From Liolophura sinensis (lineage: Eukaryota; Mollusca; Polyplacophora; Chitonida; Chitonidae), in the NCBI RefSeq assembly GCF_032854445.1, contig NC_088302.1:58012237-58076236 (forward strand): 64,000 nucleotides of DNA. The letters run 5' to 3'. Numbering within the stretch: position 1 is the first letter of the stretch; every line of letters begins with the position of its first letter. A program made the translations under genes and the position numbers. Under the pieces are notes generated by a model, which saw nothing but the letters and a program-made list of their open reading frames with translations, was not told where the DNA came from and did not search any database. Of the stretch, positions 38,577-49,904 are shown piece after piece.

Positions 38577-38700
38577 CTTTGTCTGACAAAACTCTGTGGT
38601 TATCTGGATGTGCTTTGTCTAACAAAAAATCACTGGTTATCTTGATGTGCTTTGTCTGACAAAAAATCACTGTTTATCTGGATAGACTTTGTCTAACAAA
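38577..38700. repeat. 36-bp repeat, about 3.5 copies
   Basis: The core is GGTTATCTGGATGTGCTTTG, with CTGACAAAACTCTG or CTAACAAAAAATCAC between copies. Confidence 0.85.
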
Positions 38701-38744
38701 ACTCATGCCAGTTTTCACTTTCGGTCACTAACCTTTATCGTGGT

Positions 38745-39250
38745 TTGACTGTTACCCGGGGAACAGCTCTGTTGTTTTCTGAACCACGATGTTACAGTGT
38801 TAGAACCGTTCTGGTACAGGCTTATAACCATCTTGTCAGAGTGTTACAAAAATTCTGTTACAGTGTTAGAACCATCTTGTTACAATCATTAAACCATTCT
38901 GTTACAATGTCAGAACCAGTCTCTTGAAGTGTAAGAACCATCCTGTGACAGTGTTAGAACTGTCCTATCAAAGTCTTAGAACCATCATGTTACATGTACA
39001 ATGTCAGAACCACCCTTTTACAGTGTTAGAACCATCCTATTACAGTCTTCGAGCATCCTGTTACAGTGTTAAACCCATTCTGTTAGTGTTAGAACCATCC
39101 TCTTATGTATTACAACTAACCTGTTACAGTGTTATAACCACCTCATTACATTTTTACAACCATCCTGTTACAGTATTACAACTATCCTGTTACAGTGTTA
39201 CAACGATTCTTTTACAGTGTTACAACAATTCTGTTACAATGTTACATGTA
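38745..39250. repeat. 22-bp degenerate minisatellite, about 22 copies
   Basis: The core is CTGTTACAGTGTTAGAACCA, with many small indels. The sequence 39251-39493 is unique and leads into the first recognised transporter exon. Confidence 0.9.
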
Positions 39251-39493
39251 CTAATGTGATATACTTCAAGCTAATCCTGAGTTGTTGTTATAAACATTTC
39301 AAGCACATGTACGAATGATACCTTTGTGCAGATGATTATTGTAAAACGTCTGCAGTATCTACATGTACATGGGCCAATTTTCTGATACATATTAGTCCTG
39401 CCTTGTTTTAATGCAGTTTGAAAGAAGTGTTTTAGTGTGTGCTTGTATATATGAGAGATGGCCGCTGACAGTGTTGCTGTTGTTGTTGTTCAG

Positions 39494-39604
39494 GTGGCAG
39501 GGTCAGGTATTCTGGAAGGGTTATCGTAACAACCTGGACGAAGCCGATATCTACGAGGTTCTCCCCCAGGATTCTACAGTACAGCTCTCTAATAACCTGG
39601 CAAG
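39494..39604 (+). CDS. ABCC4-like: ABCC4-like transporter, exon a (N-terminal linker)
   Basis: The first recognised exon, 111 bp, with acceptor TTGTTGTTCAG and donor GCAAG/GTAAGA. Its first base completes a codon from an unseen exon; it then encodes 36 residues beginning WQGQVFWKGYR and including LDEADIYEVLPQD, and ends on AG, completed to Arg by the next exon. ABCC4 has a tryptophan followed by an N-terminal segment ending L-E-E-D-D-x-Y-x-V-L-P-E-D at this point, and CFTR has W19 then KGYR...DIY. The match to both is ungapped, with the same phase at both ends. The expected upstream exon should end in two bases of a codon. No promoter or start codon could be located within the window. Confidence 0.9.
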
Positions 39605-40060
39605 GTAAGACGTACCCAGTGCTGCTGTTCAGCCAGTGGGCAGGTTAATTTTTGGATGGACATGGAAAATTACTAATCTCCTATAGAGCTTAAATGTTAA
39701 TATGATCAACAGCTGTCAGAAGGTCCTGTTTGCTGAGTTTAAGGTAATGACTTTTTCTTTTGGAAATTACAGTGCGCACTAGTTATATTTGGCATATTTG
39801 TTATGTTGTGTAATGCTTTTCAAGGCAAGTGTTGCATTATGAGGCACATTGTGGGAGTTGATAAACAAACATCAGGGTATTTAGAGATGATCATGTCTGT
39901 CAATAGCAAGTGTGAAATATGGTTTGCATTTGGAGAGAGGGAATGTTATGTATAAATACTGCAGGTAAAGCATTTCCTTCAATTGTGACAAACTCCTTGG
40001 TTATGACACAAGACGCTGTGCTGTTCTGTCTGCTTTGAGATTTATCTCACCGAGTGGAGG
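39605..40060 (+). other. Start of the first intron, unique part
   Basis: Single-copy intronic sequence after the donor at 39605. No further exon is seen. The intron runs to 49600, about 10 kb, and consists mostly of tandem arrays. Confidence 0.7.
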
Positions 40061-41645
40061 TTTGCACTTGATGGTCAGGGGTTGTTGACCAGATTTACCT
40101 CCCCAAGTCGGGGTTTACAGCAGACCGGGAGCCAGATTTACCTGATAGGCGGAGAAAGAGCAGATAAGGAGGGGTTCTTAACTAGATTTACCTGATAAAG
40201 GGAGAAAGAGCAGGAAGGGAGGGGCCGTTAACCAGATTTACCTGATACAGGGAGAAAGAGTAGGTAGGGACAGGTTGTTAACCAGATTTACCTGAGTGGG
40301 TGATAAAGAGCAAGTAAAATAGGATTTTGTTAACCAGATATATCTGCAAGGGGATGTACAGTAGGTAGGGAGGGGTTGTTAACCAGATTTACCTGAAAGT
40401 GGGAGAAGCGAGCAGATAGGGAGGGGCTGTTAACCAGGTTTACCTGATAGAGGGAGAAAGAGCAGGTAGGGAGGGGCTGCTAACCAGGTTTACCTGATAG
40501 AGGGGGAAAGAGGATGTGGGGGGGGGGGGTTGTTTACCTGATAGAGGGAGAAAGAGCAGGTAGGGAGGGGCTGCTAACCATGTTTACTTAATAGAGGGAG
40601 AAAGAGCAGGTAGGGAGGGGTTCTTAACCAGATTTACCTTTATATGGAGAGAAAGAGCAGGTAAGGAGGGGCTGTTAACCAGATTTACCTGATAGAGGGA
40701 GAAAGAGCTGGTAGGGAGGGGCTGTTACCAGATTTACCTGATAGAGGGAGAAAGACCAGGTAGGGAGGGGCTGCTAACCAGGTTTACCTGATAGAGGGAG
40801 AAAGACCAGGTAGGGAGGGGTTGATAACCAGGTTTACCTGATAGAGAGAAAAAGACCAGGTATGGAGGGGCTATTACCAGATTTACCTGATAGAGGGAGA
40901 AAGACCAGCTTTGGAGGGGCTGCTAACCAGGTTTAACTGCTAGAGGGAGAAAGAGCAGGAAGGGAGGGGCTGCTAACCAGAATTACCTGATAGGTGGAGA
41001 AAGAGCAGGTAGGGATTTGTTGTTCACCAGATTTACATGATAGGAAGAAAAAAGAGCAGGTATGGAGGGTTTTGTTAACCAGATTTACATGATAACCCCC
41101 TATCATGTATATCTGGTACAGCATGTATTGATGGGTTATTAACCAGGTTTACCTGATAGGGGGAGAAAGAGCATGTAGGGATTTCTTGTTAACCAGATGT
41201 ACATGATAGAGGGTGTACAGCATGTAGGGATGGGTTATTAACCAGGTTTACCTGATATGGGGAGAAAGAGCATGTAGGGATTTCTTGTTAACCAGATGTA
41301 CATGATAGAGGGTGTACAGCATGTAGGGATGGGTTATTAACCAGGTTTACCTGATATGGGGAGAAAGAGCATGTAGGGATTTCTTGTTAACCAGATGTAC
41401 ATTAACCAGGGTGTACAGCATGTAGGGATGGGTTATTAACCAGGTTTACCTGATAGGGGGAGAAAGAGGATGTAGGGATTTCTTGTTAACCAGATGTACA
41501 TGATAGAGGGTGTACAGCATGTAGGGATGGGTTATTAACCAGGTTTACCTGATAGGGGGAGAAAGAGGATGTAGGGATTTCTTGTTAACCATATTTACAT
41601 GATAGAGGGTGTACAGCAGGTAGAGATGGGTTATTATCCAGATTA
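40061..41645. repeat. 50-bp array passing into a 99-bp dimeric array
   Basis: To about 41100 the unit is about 50 bp with core GATAGAGGGAGAAAGAGCAG and TTAACCAGATTTACCT. From about 41130 two alternating versions (GGGTTATTAACCAGG and TTTCTTGTTAACCAGATG) are fixed as a higher-order unit near 99 bp repeated about five times. It lies within the first intron. A run of ten G occurs near 40518. Confidence 0.94.
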
Positions 41646-44262
41646 TAACTCAGTGGATACATCATCTTGTGCTGACTTAATACCTTGTACTGACTTGATA
41701 CCCTTATCTGACTTGATACCTCATCTGACTTGATACCTCATGCTGACTTAATACCTTGTACTGACTTGATACCCTTATCTGACTTGATACCTCATCTGAC
41801 TTGATACCTCATGCTGACGTGATACCTTGTGCTGACTTGATACCTTGTGCTGACTTAATACCTTTTACTGACTTGATACCTCATGCTGACTTGATACCCT
41901 TATCTGACTTGATACCTCATGCTGGCTTGATCCCCTTATCTGACTTGATACCTCATGCTGGCTTCATCCCCTTATCTGACTTGATACCTTGTGCTGACTT
42001 GATGCCTTATGCTGACTTCATACCTTGTGCTGACTTCATACCTGTATATGCCTTAAAACCTCATGTTTGCTTAATACCTTGTGTTGACTTGATACCTCTA
42101 CATGACATGATGCATCATGCTGACTTGATACCTTGTGCTGACTTGATACCTTGTACAGACTTGATACCTTGTACTGACTTGATACATTGTGCTGACTTAA
42201 TACCTTGTGCTGACTTTATACCCTGTACTGACTTGATACCTTATGCTGACTTGATCCCTCGTGCTGGCTTGATTCCTTGTACTGACTTTATACCTTGTGC
42301 TGACTTCATACCTCATGCTGACTTGATACCCTACATGACATGATACCTCATGCTGACTTGATACCTTGTCTTATCTTTATACCCTGTGTTGACTTGATCC
42401 CTCATATTTGCTTGATACCTTATACTGACTTGATACCTTGTGCTGACTTGATACCTTGTACTGATTTCATACCTCATGCTGACTTGATACGTTGTACTGA
42501 CTTGATACCTTGTACTGACTCGATACCTTGTGCTGACTTAATACCTTGTGTTATCTTTATACCCTATGCTGACTTGATACCTTGTACTGACTTCATAACT
42601 CATGCTGACTTGATACTTCATGCTGACTTGATACCTTGTACTGACTTGATACCTTGTGCTGACTTAATACCTTGTGTTATCTTTATACCCTGTGCTGACT
42701 TGATCCCTCATACTGACTCGATACCTTGTGCTGACTTCATACCTTGTACTGACTGGATACCTTGTGCTGGCTTGATACCTTGTACTGACTTGATACCTTT
42801 TGCTGACTTAATACCTCATGCTGACTTGATACCTTGTACTGACTTGATACCTTGTGCTGACTTAATACCTTGTGTTACCTTTATACCCTGTGCTGACTTG
42901 ATACCTTATGCTGACTCGATACCTTGTGCTGACTTGATACGTTCTGCTGACTTGATACCTTGTGCTGACTTGATACCTTGTGCTGACTTAATACCTTATG
43001 CTGACTTGATACCTCATGCTGACTTGATACGTGGTACTGACTCGATACCTTGTGCTGACTTGATACCTTGTGCTGACTTGATACCTTGTGCTGACTCGAT
43101 ACCTTGTACTGACTCGATACCTTGTCCTGACTCGATACCTTGTGCTGACTCGATGGCTTGTGCTGACTGGATACCTTGTGCTGACTCGATACCTTGTGCT
43201 GACTTGATACCTTGTACTGACTTGATATCTCATGCTGACTTAATACCTTGTACTGACTGGATACCTTGTGCTGACTTAATACCTTGTGTTATCTTTATAC
43301 CCTGTGCTGACTTGATCCCTCATACTGGCTTGATACCTTATGCTGACTCGATACCTTGTACTGACTTGATATCTTGTGCTGACTTCATACCTTGTACTGA
43401 CTCGATACCTTGTACTGACTTGATACTTTGTACTGACTCAATACCTTGTGCTGACTTGATACCTTGTATTGACTTGATACCTTGTGCTGACTTAATACCT
43501 TGTGTTACCTTTATACCCTGTGCTGACTTGAACCCTCATACTGGCTTGATATGTTATGCTGACTTGATACCTTGTACTGACTTCATACCTCATTTTGACT
43601 TGATACCTCATGCTGACTTGATACCTTGTACTGACTCGATACCTTGTGGTGATTTAATACCTTGTGTTATCTTTATACCCTGTGCTGACTTGATCCCTCA
43701 TACTGGCTTGATACCTTGTATTCACTTCATACCTCATGCTGACTTGATACCTCATGCTGACTTGATACCCTGCATGACATGATACCTCACGCTGAATTGA
43801 TACCTTGTGCTGACTTCATACCTTGTGCTGACTTCATACCCTGTACTGACTTGATACCTTATGCTGACTTGATCCTTCATGCTGGCTTGATAGTTCATGC
43901 TGATTTGATACCATGTGCTGACTTTATACCTTATGCTGACTTGATACCTTGTGCTGACTTTATACATTGGACTGACTTGATACCTTGTGCTGACTTGATA
44001 CCTCATGCTGACTCGATACCTTGTGCTGACTCGATACCTTGTGCTGTGCTGACTCGATACCTTGTCCTGACTCGATACCTTGTGCTGACTCGATACCTTG
44101 TGCAGACTCGATACCTTGTACTGACTCGATACCTTGTGCTGACTCGATACCTTGTGCTCATTTGATACCTTGTACTGACATGATACCTTATGCTGACTTG
44201 ATCTCGCATGCTGGCTTGATACCTCATGCTGACTTGATACCCCTTCCTCACTTGATTAGAAG
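41646..44262. repeat. 18-bp minisatellite, about 145 copies
   Basis: The unit is TTGATACCTTGTGCTGAC, with variants TACTGAC, CTCATGC, CTCGATACC and TTATCTTTATACC. Larger blocks recur, for example the TTGTGTTATCTTTATACCC variant at roughly 42360, 42550, 42672, 43278 and 43665. The six-codon unit is stop-free in one + frame (480 codons at 42340-43782) and in a minus frame. Confidence 0.97.
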
Positions 44263-44299
44263 ATAACTCACAACTGGTGGAGAGGAAAGGAGACCGATC

Positions 44300-44470
44300 T
44301 CTTTGTCCAGGACATGAAATTCAGCATTGTACAGTTTTCACACTTTGTCAAGGACATGAGATATAACATTGTACAGTCTTCACACTTTGCCCAGGACATG
44401 AGATACAGTATTGTAGAGTCTACACACTTTGTCCAGCACATGAGATGCAGTGTTGTAGGCATACAGTATG
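44300..44470. repeat. 42-bp repeat, 4 copies
   Basis: The core is CACTTTGTCCAGGACATGAG, with ATTGTACAGTCTTCA between. Copies are moderately diverged. The remaining sequence to 44770 is unique and without a gene. Confidence 0.88.
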
Positions 44471-44769
44471 CACATGAAAATGATAGAGTATATGCTTGTA
44501 CCTTGTGAAAGGTTTCATTCCCAAGTGCACTTACCTCTTCTGAGTTAAATTCTAGTAGTTTTTGCGTGGTTTTGTTTGTCTTCATTTCTGTGTAAAACCA
44601 GTGGGCATAAAGGGACATCTGAATGGATTCTGGCCTCATGAAGTGACTTTTGGGCTAAATTAGCTGACAGAGTGTGGACCTTGGTGTAAAGTTGTAATGG
44701 TACCTTACATGTACATGTACCTAGAGGCACAACCTTCCAGGACATGCTGACTATTGCTCTTCACACCCC

Positions 44770-46145
44770 TTATCTAGGCCTCCACCACTTAAGTACTGTT
44801 TATATTCCTGACCTGACCCCTTTGACCCCTATGTAAGATGTAGACTGTTTATATTCCTGACCTGACCCCTTTGACCCCTGTGTAAGATGTGGACTGTTTG
44901 TATTCCTGACCTGACCCCTTTGACCCCTGTGTAGGATGTAGACTGTTTATATTCCTGACCTGACCCCTTTGACCCCTGTGTAAGATGTAGACTGTTTGTA
45001 TTCCTGACCTGACCCCTTTGACCCCTGTGTAGGATGTAGACTGTTTATATTCCTGACCTGACCCCTTTGACCCCTGTGTAAGATGTATACTGTTTATATT
45101 CCTGACCTGACCCCTTTGACCCCTGTGTAAGATGTAGACTGTTTGTATTCCTGACCTGACCCCTTTGACCCCTGTGTAGGATGTAGACTGTTTATATTCC
45201 TGACCTGACCCCTTTGACCCCTGTGTAAGATGTAGACTGTTTGTATTCCTGACCTGACCCCTTTGACCCCTGTGTAAGATGTAGACTGTTTATATTCCTG
45301 ACCTGACCCCTTTGACCCCTGTGTAAGATGTATACTGTTTATATTCCTGACCTGACCCCTTTGATTCCTGTGTAAGATGTAAACTGTTTATATTCCTGAC
45401 CTGACCCCTTTGATTCCTGTGTAAGATGTAGACTGTTTGTATTCCTGACCTGACCCCTTTGACCCCTGTGTAAGATGTAGACTGTTTATATTCCTGACCT
45501 GACCCCTTTGACCCCTGTGTAAGATGTATACTGTTTGTATTCCTGACCTGACCCCTTTGACCCCTGTGTAAGATGTAGACTGTTTATATTCCTGACCTGA
45601 CCCCTTTGATTCCTGTGTAAGATGTAGAGTGTTTGTATTCCTGACCTGACCCCTTTGACCCCTGTGTAAGATGTATACTGTTTATATTCCTGACCTGACC
45701 CCTTTGACCCCTGTGTAAGATGTAGAGTGTTTGTATTCCTGACCTGACCCCTTTGACCCCTGTGTAAGATGTATACTGTTTATATTCCTGACCTGACCCC
45801 TTTGACCCCTGTGTAAGATGTAGACTGTTTGTATTCCTGACCTGACCCCTTTGACCCCTGTGTAAGATGTAGACTATTTATATTCCTGACCTGACCCCTT
45901 TGATTCCTGTGTAAGATGTAGAGTGTTTGTATTCCTGACCTGACCCCTTTGACCCCTGTGTAAGATGTATACTGTTTATATTCCTGACCTGACCCCTTTG
46001 ACCCCTGTGTAAGATGTAGACTGTTTGTATTCCTGACCTGACCCCTTTGACCCCTGTGTAAGATGTAGACTGTTTATATTCCTGACCTGACCCCTTTGAC
46101 CCCTGTGCAAGATGTAGACTGTTTGTATTCCTGACCTGACCCGTT
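44770..46145. repeat. 49-bp minisatellite, about 28 copies
   Basis: The unit core is ATTCCTGACCTGACCCCTTT followed by GACCCCTGTGTAAGATG. Few sites vary (TTTATATT/TTTGTATT, GACCCC/GATTCC, GTAAG/GTAGG), so it is well homogenised. Confidence 0.96.
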
Positions 46146-46690
46146 TCAAGATGTAGACCGTGGCTGTATACAGAGCCCCACATTCCACCCACACCCCTTC
46201 TGGACAACCCAGTGGCTTCTAGTGTCTGTGTTTTCCATGTCATATCACAAGGAATTTTCTGACCCAGTGGATTCCTCAACAAATATTTCTGTCAAGATTT
46301 ATGATTTGTTGAAGAAAACATTTACATTACTTCCCACAAACCAATATTTACATTTCTCAGATAAACAGCTTATCTTAGCACATGTACACCAGCTCAGAGC
46401 TAACTGTGTGTAAACTCTCTGTAGAAGTACACAGCAATTTAACCTTGTATTACATTTCATATCACTGAATAATAGAATGAGATTGATGTACTTTAGATTG
46501 TGTAAATAAATACATGTGCATCATTAGATTTTTCATTAGATGTGTGGAATAAATTATGATTGTGAAGTTTTTAGTTTATGTCTGATGTTATGTACGTCTT
46601 CAGATAAACTGTGCTGTTATATTTGTGTCATCAGTTTTCAAACCATTCCTAGTTTTGCTTCAGCGTAGAGTATAGACATAAATAAATAAT
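46146..46690. other. Intronic unique sequence, no exon seen
   Basis: Single-copy A+T-rich DNA. A 63-codon + frame at 46222-46413 has no transporter similarity and sits between exons that join perfectly without it. Confidence 0.6.
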
Positions 46691-47250
46691 AGTGAAGGTT
46701 TTTTTAATGGACATTTTGCTGAGTTATATCCCACGAGAGCTGAAGAATTTTAATGGGCATTTTACTGAGTTATACCCCTCCAGAGCTGAAGAATTTTAAT
46801 GGACATTTTGCTGATTTATACCCCTCCAGAGCTGAAGAATTTTAATGGACATTTTGCTGAGTTATATCCTTCCAGAGCTGAAGAATTTTAATGGACATTT
46901 TGCTGAGGTATATCCTTCCAGAGCTGAAGGTTTTTAATGGACATTTTGCTGATTTATACCCCTCCAGAGCTGAAGGTTTTTAATGGACATTTTGCTGAGT
47001 TATATCCCACGAGAGCTGAAGAATTTTAATGGACATTTTGCTGTTATGTCCTTCCAGAGCTGAAGGTTTTTAATGGACATTTTGCTGATTTATATCCCTC
47101 CATAGCTGAAGGTTTTTAATGGACATTTTGCTGAGTTATATCCCATGAGAGCTGAAGAATTTTAATGGACATTTTGCTGATTTATACCCCTCCAGAGCTG
47201 AAGAATTTTAGTGCATATTTTGCCGAGTTATATACCTAAAGAACTGAAGA
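46691..47250. repeat. 46-bp minisatellite, about 12 copies
   Basis: The core is TTTTAATGGACATTTTGCTG, with CCAGAGCTGAAG. It lies within the first intron. Confidence 0.95.
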
Positions 47251-47399
47251 ATTTTAGTCAGAGATTGTCTTTAATTTGCTGTAAATAACACAGACTACTA
47301 AATCTGCGCAAGATTAAGTACTTAAATCTTGGGGATACTTGTGTTGTTTAATTTCCCAAAAGATGAGACCATATTGCTTAAAATATTAATGTATTGAAA

Positions 47400-48001
47400 A
47401 AGTGTTCCCCATATCCCTGTTACATGTATATACATGTATTCAAGGCATCTTGCTTAAAGCCCTGTTGTACATATATGTCCAGGTATTCAAGAAGTCTTAC
47501 TTATACCCCTGTTACACACATGTACATAAATTGAAGAAGTCTTGCTTATACCACTGTTACACACATGTACATGTATTCAAGCAGTCTTACTTATACCCCT
47601 GTTACACATATGTACATAAATTCAAGAAGTCTTGCTTATACCACTGTTACACACATGTACATGTATACAAGAAGTCTTGCTTATGCCACTGTTACACACA
47701 TGTACATAAATTGAAGAAGTCTTGCTTATACCCCTGTTACACATAGGTACATAAATTAAAGAAGTCTTGCTTCTATCCCTGTTACACACATGTACATGTA
47801 TTCAAGAAGTCTTGCCTATACCCGTGTTACTGACAAGTACATAAATTCAAGAAGTCTTGTTTTACCACTGTTACACACATGTACATGTATTCAAGAAGTC
47901 TTACTTATACCCCTGTTACACACATGTACATGTATTCATGAAGTCTTCCATTTATCCCTGTTATCATATGCCCATATATTCAAGAAGTCTTGCTTACACC
48001 T
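47400..48001. repeat. 45-bp minisatellite, subfamily 1, about 13 copies
   Basis: The core is CCCCTGTTACACACATGTAC, with ATTCAAGAAGTCTTGCTTA. It is homologous to, but distinct from, the array at 48040-49190; the two are separated only by a SINE tail. Units here are more diverged, with ACATAAATT alternating with ACATGTATT. Confidence 0.95.
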
Positions 48002-48039
48002 ATTCTTGAGTACGACATAAAACACCAATCAAATAAATA
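48002..48039 (+). mobile_element. SINE 3'-end fragment inside a minisatellite
   Basis: The 38 bp TATTCTTGAGTACGACATAA through AACACCAATC and an AAATAAATAA tail match the last bases of the full SINEs in this window. It is an extreme 5' truncation, or what is left after loss of the rest. Confidence 0.88.
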
Positions 48040-49190
48040 ATGTCCCTATTACTTACATGTACATCTATTCAGGAAGTGTTGCTTATGTCCTTATTACATA
48101 CATGTACATCTATTCAGGAAGTGTTGCTTATGTCCCTATTACATACATGTACATCTATTCAGGAAGTGTTGCTTATGTCCCTATTACATACATGTACATC
48201 TATTCAGGAAGTGTTGCTTATGTCCCTATTACTTACATGTACATCTATTCAGGAAGTGTTGCTTATGTCCTTATTACATACATGTACATCTATTCAGGAA
48301 GTGTTGCTTATGTCCTTATTACATACATGTACATCTATTCAGGAAGTATTGCTTATGTCCCTATTACATACATGTACATCTATTCAGGAAGTATTGCTTA
48401 TGTCCTTATTACATACATGTACATCTATACAGGAAGTGTTGCTTATGTCCCTTATTACATACATGTACATCTATTCAGGAAGTGTTGCTTATGTCCCTAT
48501 TACATACATGTACATCTATTCAGGAAGTATTGCTTATGTCCCTGTTACATACATGTACATCTATTCAGGAAGTACTGCTTATGTCCCTATTACATACATG
48601 TACATCTATTCAGGAAGTATTGCTTATGTCCTTATTACATACATGTACACCTATTCAGGAAGTACTGCTTATGTCCCTGTTACATACATGTACATCTATT
48701 CAGGAAGTGTTGCTTATGTCCTTATTACATACATGTACATCTATTCAGGAAGTACTGCTTATGTCCCTATTACATACATGTACATCTATTCAGGAAGTAT
48801 TGCTTATGTCCTTATTACATACATGTACATCTATTCAGGAAGTGTTGCTTATGTCCCTATTACTTACATGTACATCTATTCAGGAAGTGTTGCTTATGTC
48901 CTTATTACATACATGTACATCTATTCAGGAAGTGTTGCTTATGCCCTTATTACATACATGTACATCTATTCAGGAAGTGTTGCTTATGTCCCTATTGCAT
49001 GCATGTACATCTATTCAGGAAGTGTTGCTTATGTCCCTATTACATACATGTACATCTATTCAGGAAGTGTTGCTTATGTCCCTATTACATACATGTACAT
49101 CTATTCAGGAAGTGTTGCTTATGTCCCTATTGCATGCATGTACATCTATTCAGGAAGTGTTGCTTGTGTCCCTATTACATACATGTAAAA
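48040..49190. repeat. 45-bp minisatellite, subfamily 2, about 25 copies
   Basis: The core is ACATACATGTACATCTATTC followed by AGGAAGTGTTGCTTATG. Copies are much more alike than in subfamily 1. Both + frames of 380 codons are products of the stop-free 15-codon unit. Confidence 0.96.
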
Positions 49191-49307
49191 GTCAGTTATT
49201 AAGGAATAATCCAGGTGAGAAAGAGAACAAGCATTTTATTACTAAGGCTGCTCTAGTGTGAATATACAAGTACAACATGTTTTTTTGGGCTGCTTAATTG
49301 AAATGTG

Positions 49308-49575
49308 GGGGCCTCCTTGGCTCAGTCGGTTAAAGCACTAGCGCAGCGTAATGACCCAGGAGTCTCTCACCAATGCGGTCGCTGTGAGTTCAAGTCCAGC
49401 TCATGCTGGCTTCCTCTCCGGCCATACGTGGGAAGGTCTGCCAGCAACCTGCGGATGGTCGTGGGTTTCCCCCGGGCTATGCCCGGTTTCCACCCACCAT
49501 AATGCTGGCCGCCGTCGTATAAGTGAAATATTCTTGAGTACGGCATAAAACACCAATCAAATAAATTAATAAATA
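49308..49575 (+). mobile_element. Full-length SINE just upstream of an exon
   Basis: The same family as 26904-27170: GGCTCAGTCGGTTAAAGC head, B-box-like GAGTTCAAGTCC, body CAACCTGCGGATGG, end ACGGCATAAAACACC with an AT-rich tail. AATTGAAATGTG is found at 49296-49307 and again at 49576-49587, a 12-bp target duplication. The element therefore inserted only about 12 nt upstream of the acceptor AG of the exon at 49601. Confidence 0.96.
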
Positions 49576-49600
49576 AATTGAAATGTGTCTTATTTTTCAG

Positions 49601-49718
49601 GGAATGGGAGAAGGAGCTGTATTGTTGGAAGACTGGAGGAAGGCCCAGTCTGTTGGCAGCAGTCTTTCGGTGCTACTGGCAACAAATCATCACCTTTGCT
49701 CTACTTATCTTACTGGAG
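49601..49718 (+). CDS. ABCC4-like: ABCC4-like transporter, exon b (elbow and TM1)
   Basis: A 118-bp exon between acceptor TCTTATTTTTCAG and donor CTGGAG/GTAAAT. The first base completes Arg; 39 codons follow and the exon ends in phase 0. It encodes EWEKEL, then RPSLLAAVFRCYW, the elbow helix pattern K/R-P-S-L...C-Y-W of ABCC4, and the first transmembrane helix (IITFALLILLE). The spacing between EW and CYW is close to ABCC4 and longer than in CFTR, one reason to prefer ABCC4. The upstream SINE leaves only its duplicated target and the short tract TCTTATTTTTCAG as native 3' splice-site context. The following intron (49719-56412) is mostly arrays whose first copies resemble this exon's end. Confidence 0.94.
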
Positions 49719-49904
49719 GTAAATATGCTGTCTTTGTTGTAAGTTGTTATTGGATGCATGGCATACATGTACTCACCCTAGCTATGTTTTACTTATTCCA
49801 AGTGGGATATCCTTACGCTTTCTCTCAGTGGGATATACTGACATTCGCTGTCACCATCCTCACCATAAGCTTGGGGCTTAGTTGACATTAAAATAACATA
49901 TCTC

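Noticed and set aside
42340-43782. 480-codon + frame with a six-residue period (and neighbours at 41801 and 43779).
   Set aside because: It follows an 18-bp minisatellite that is also open on the other strand, lies in an intron of the transporter between exons that join perfectly, and has no start context or domain. It is an artefact of a stop-free unit.
48040-49202. Two overlapping + frames of about 380 codons.
   Set aside because: Both come from the same 45-bp repeat in different frames. They cannot both be proteins, and there is no independent support for either.
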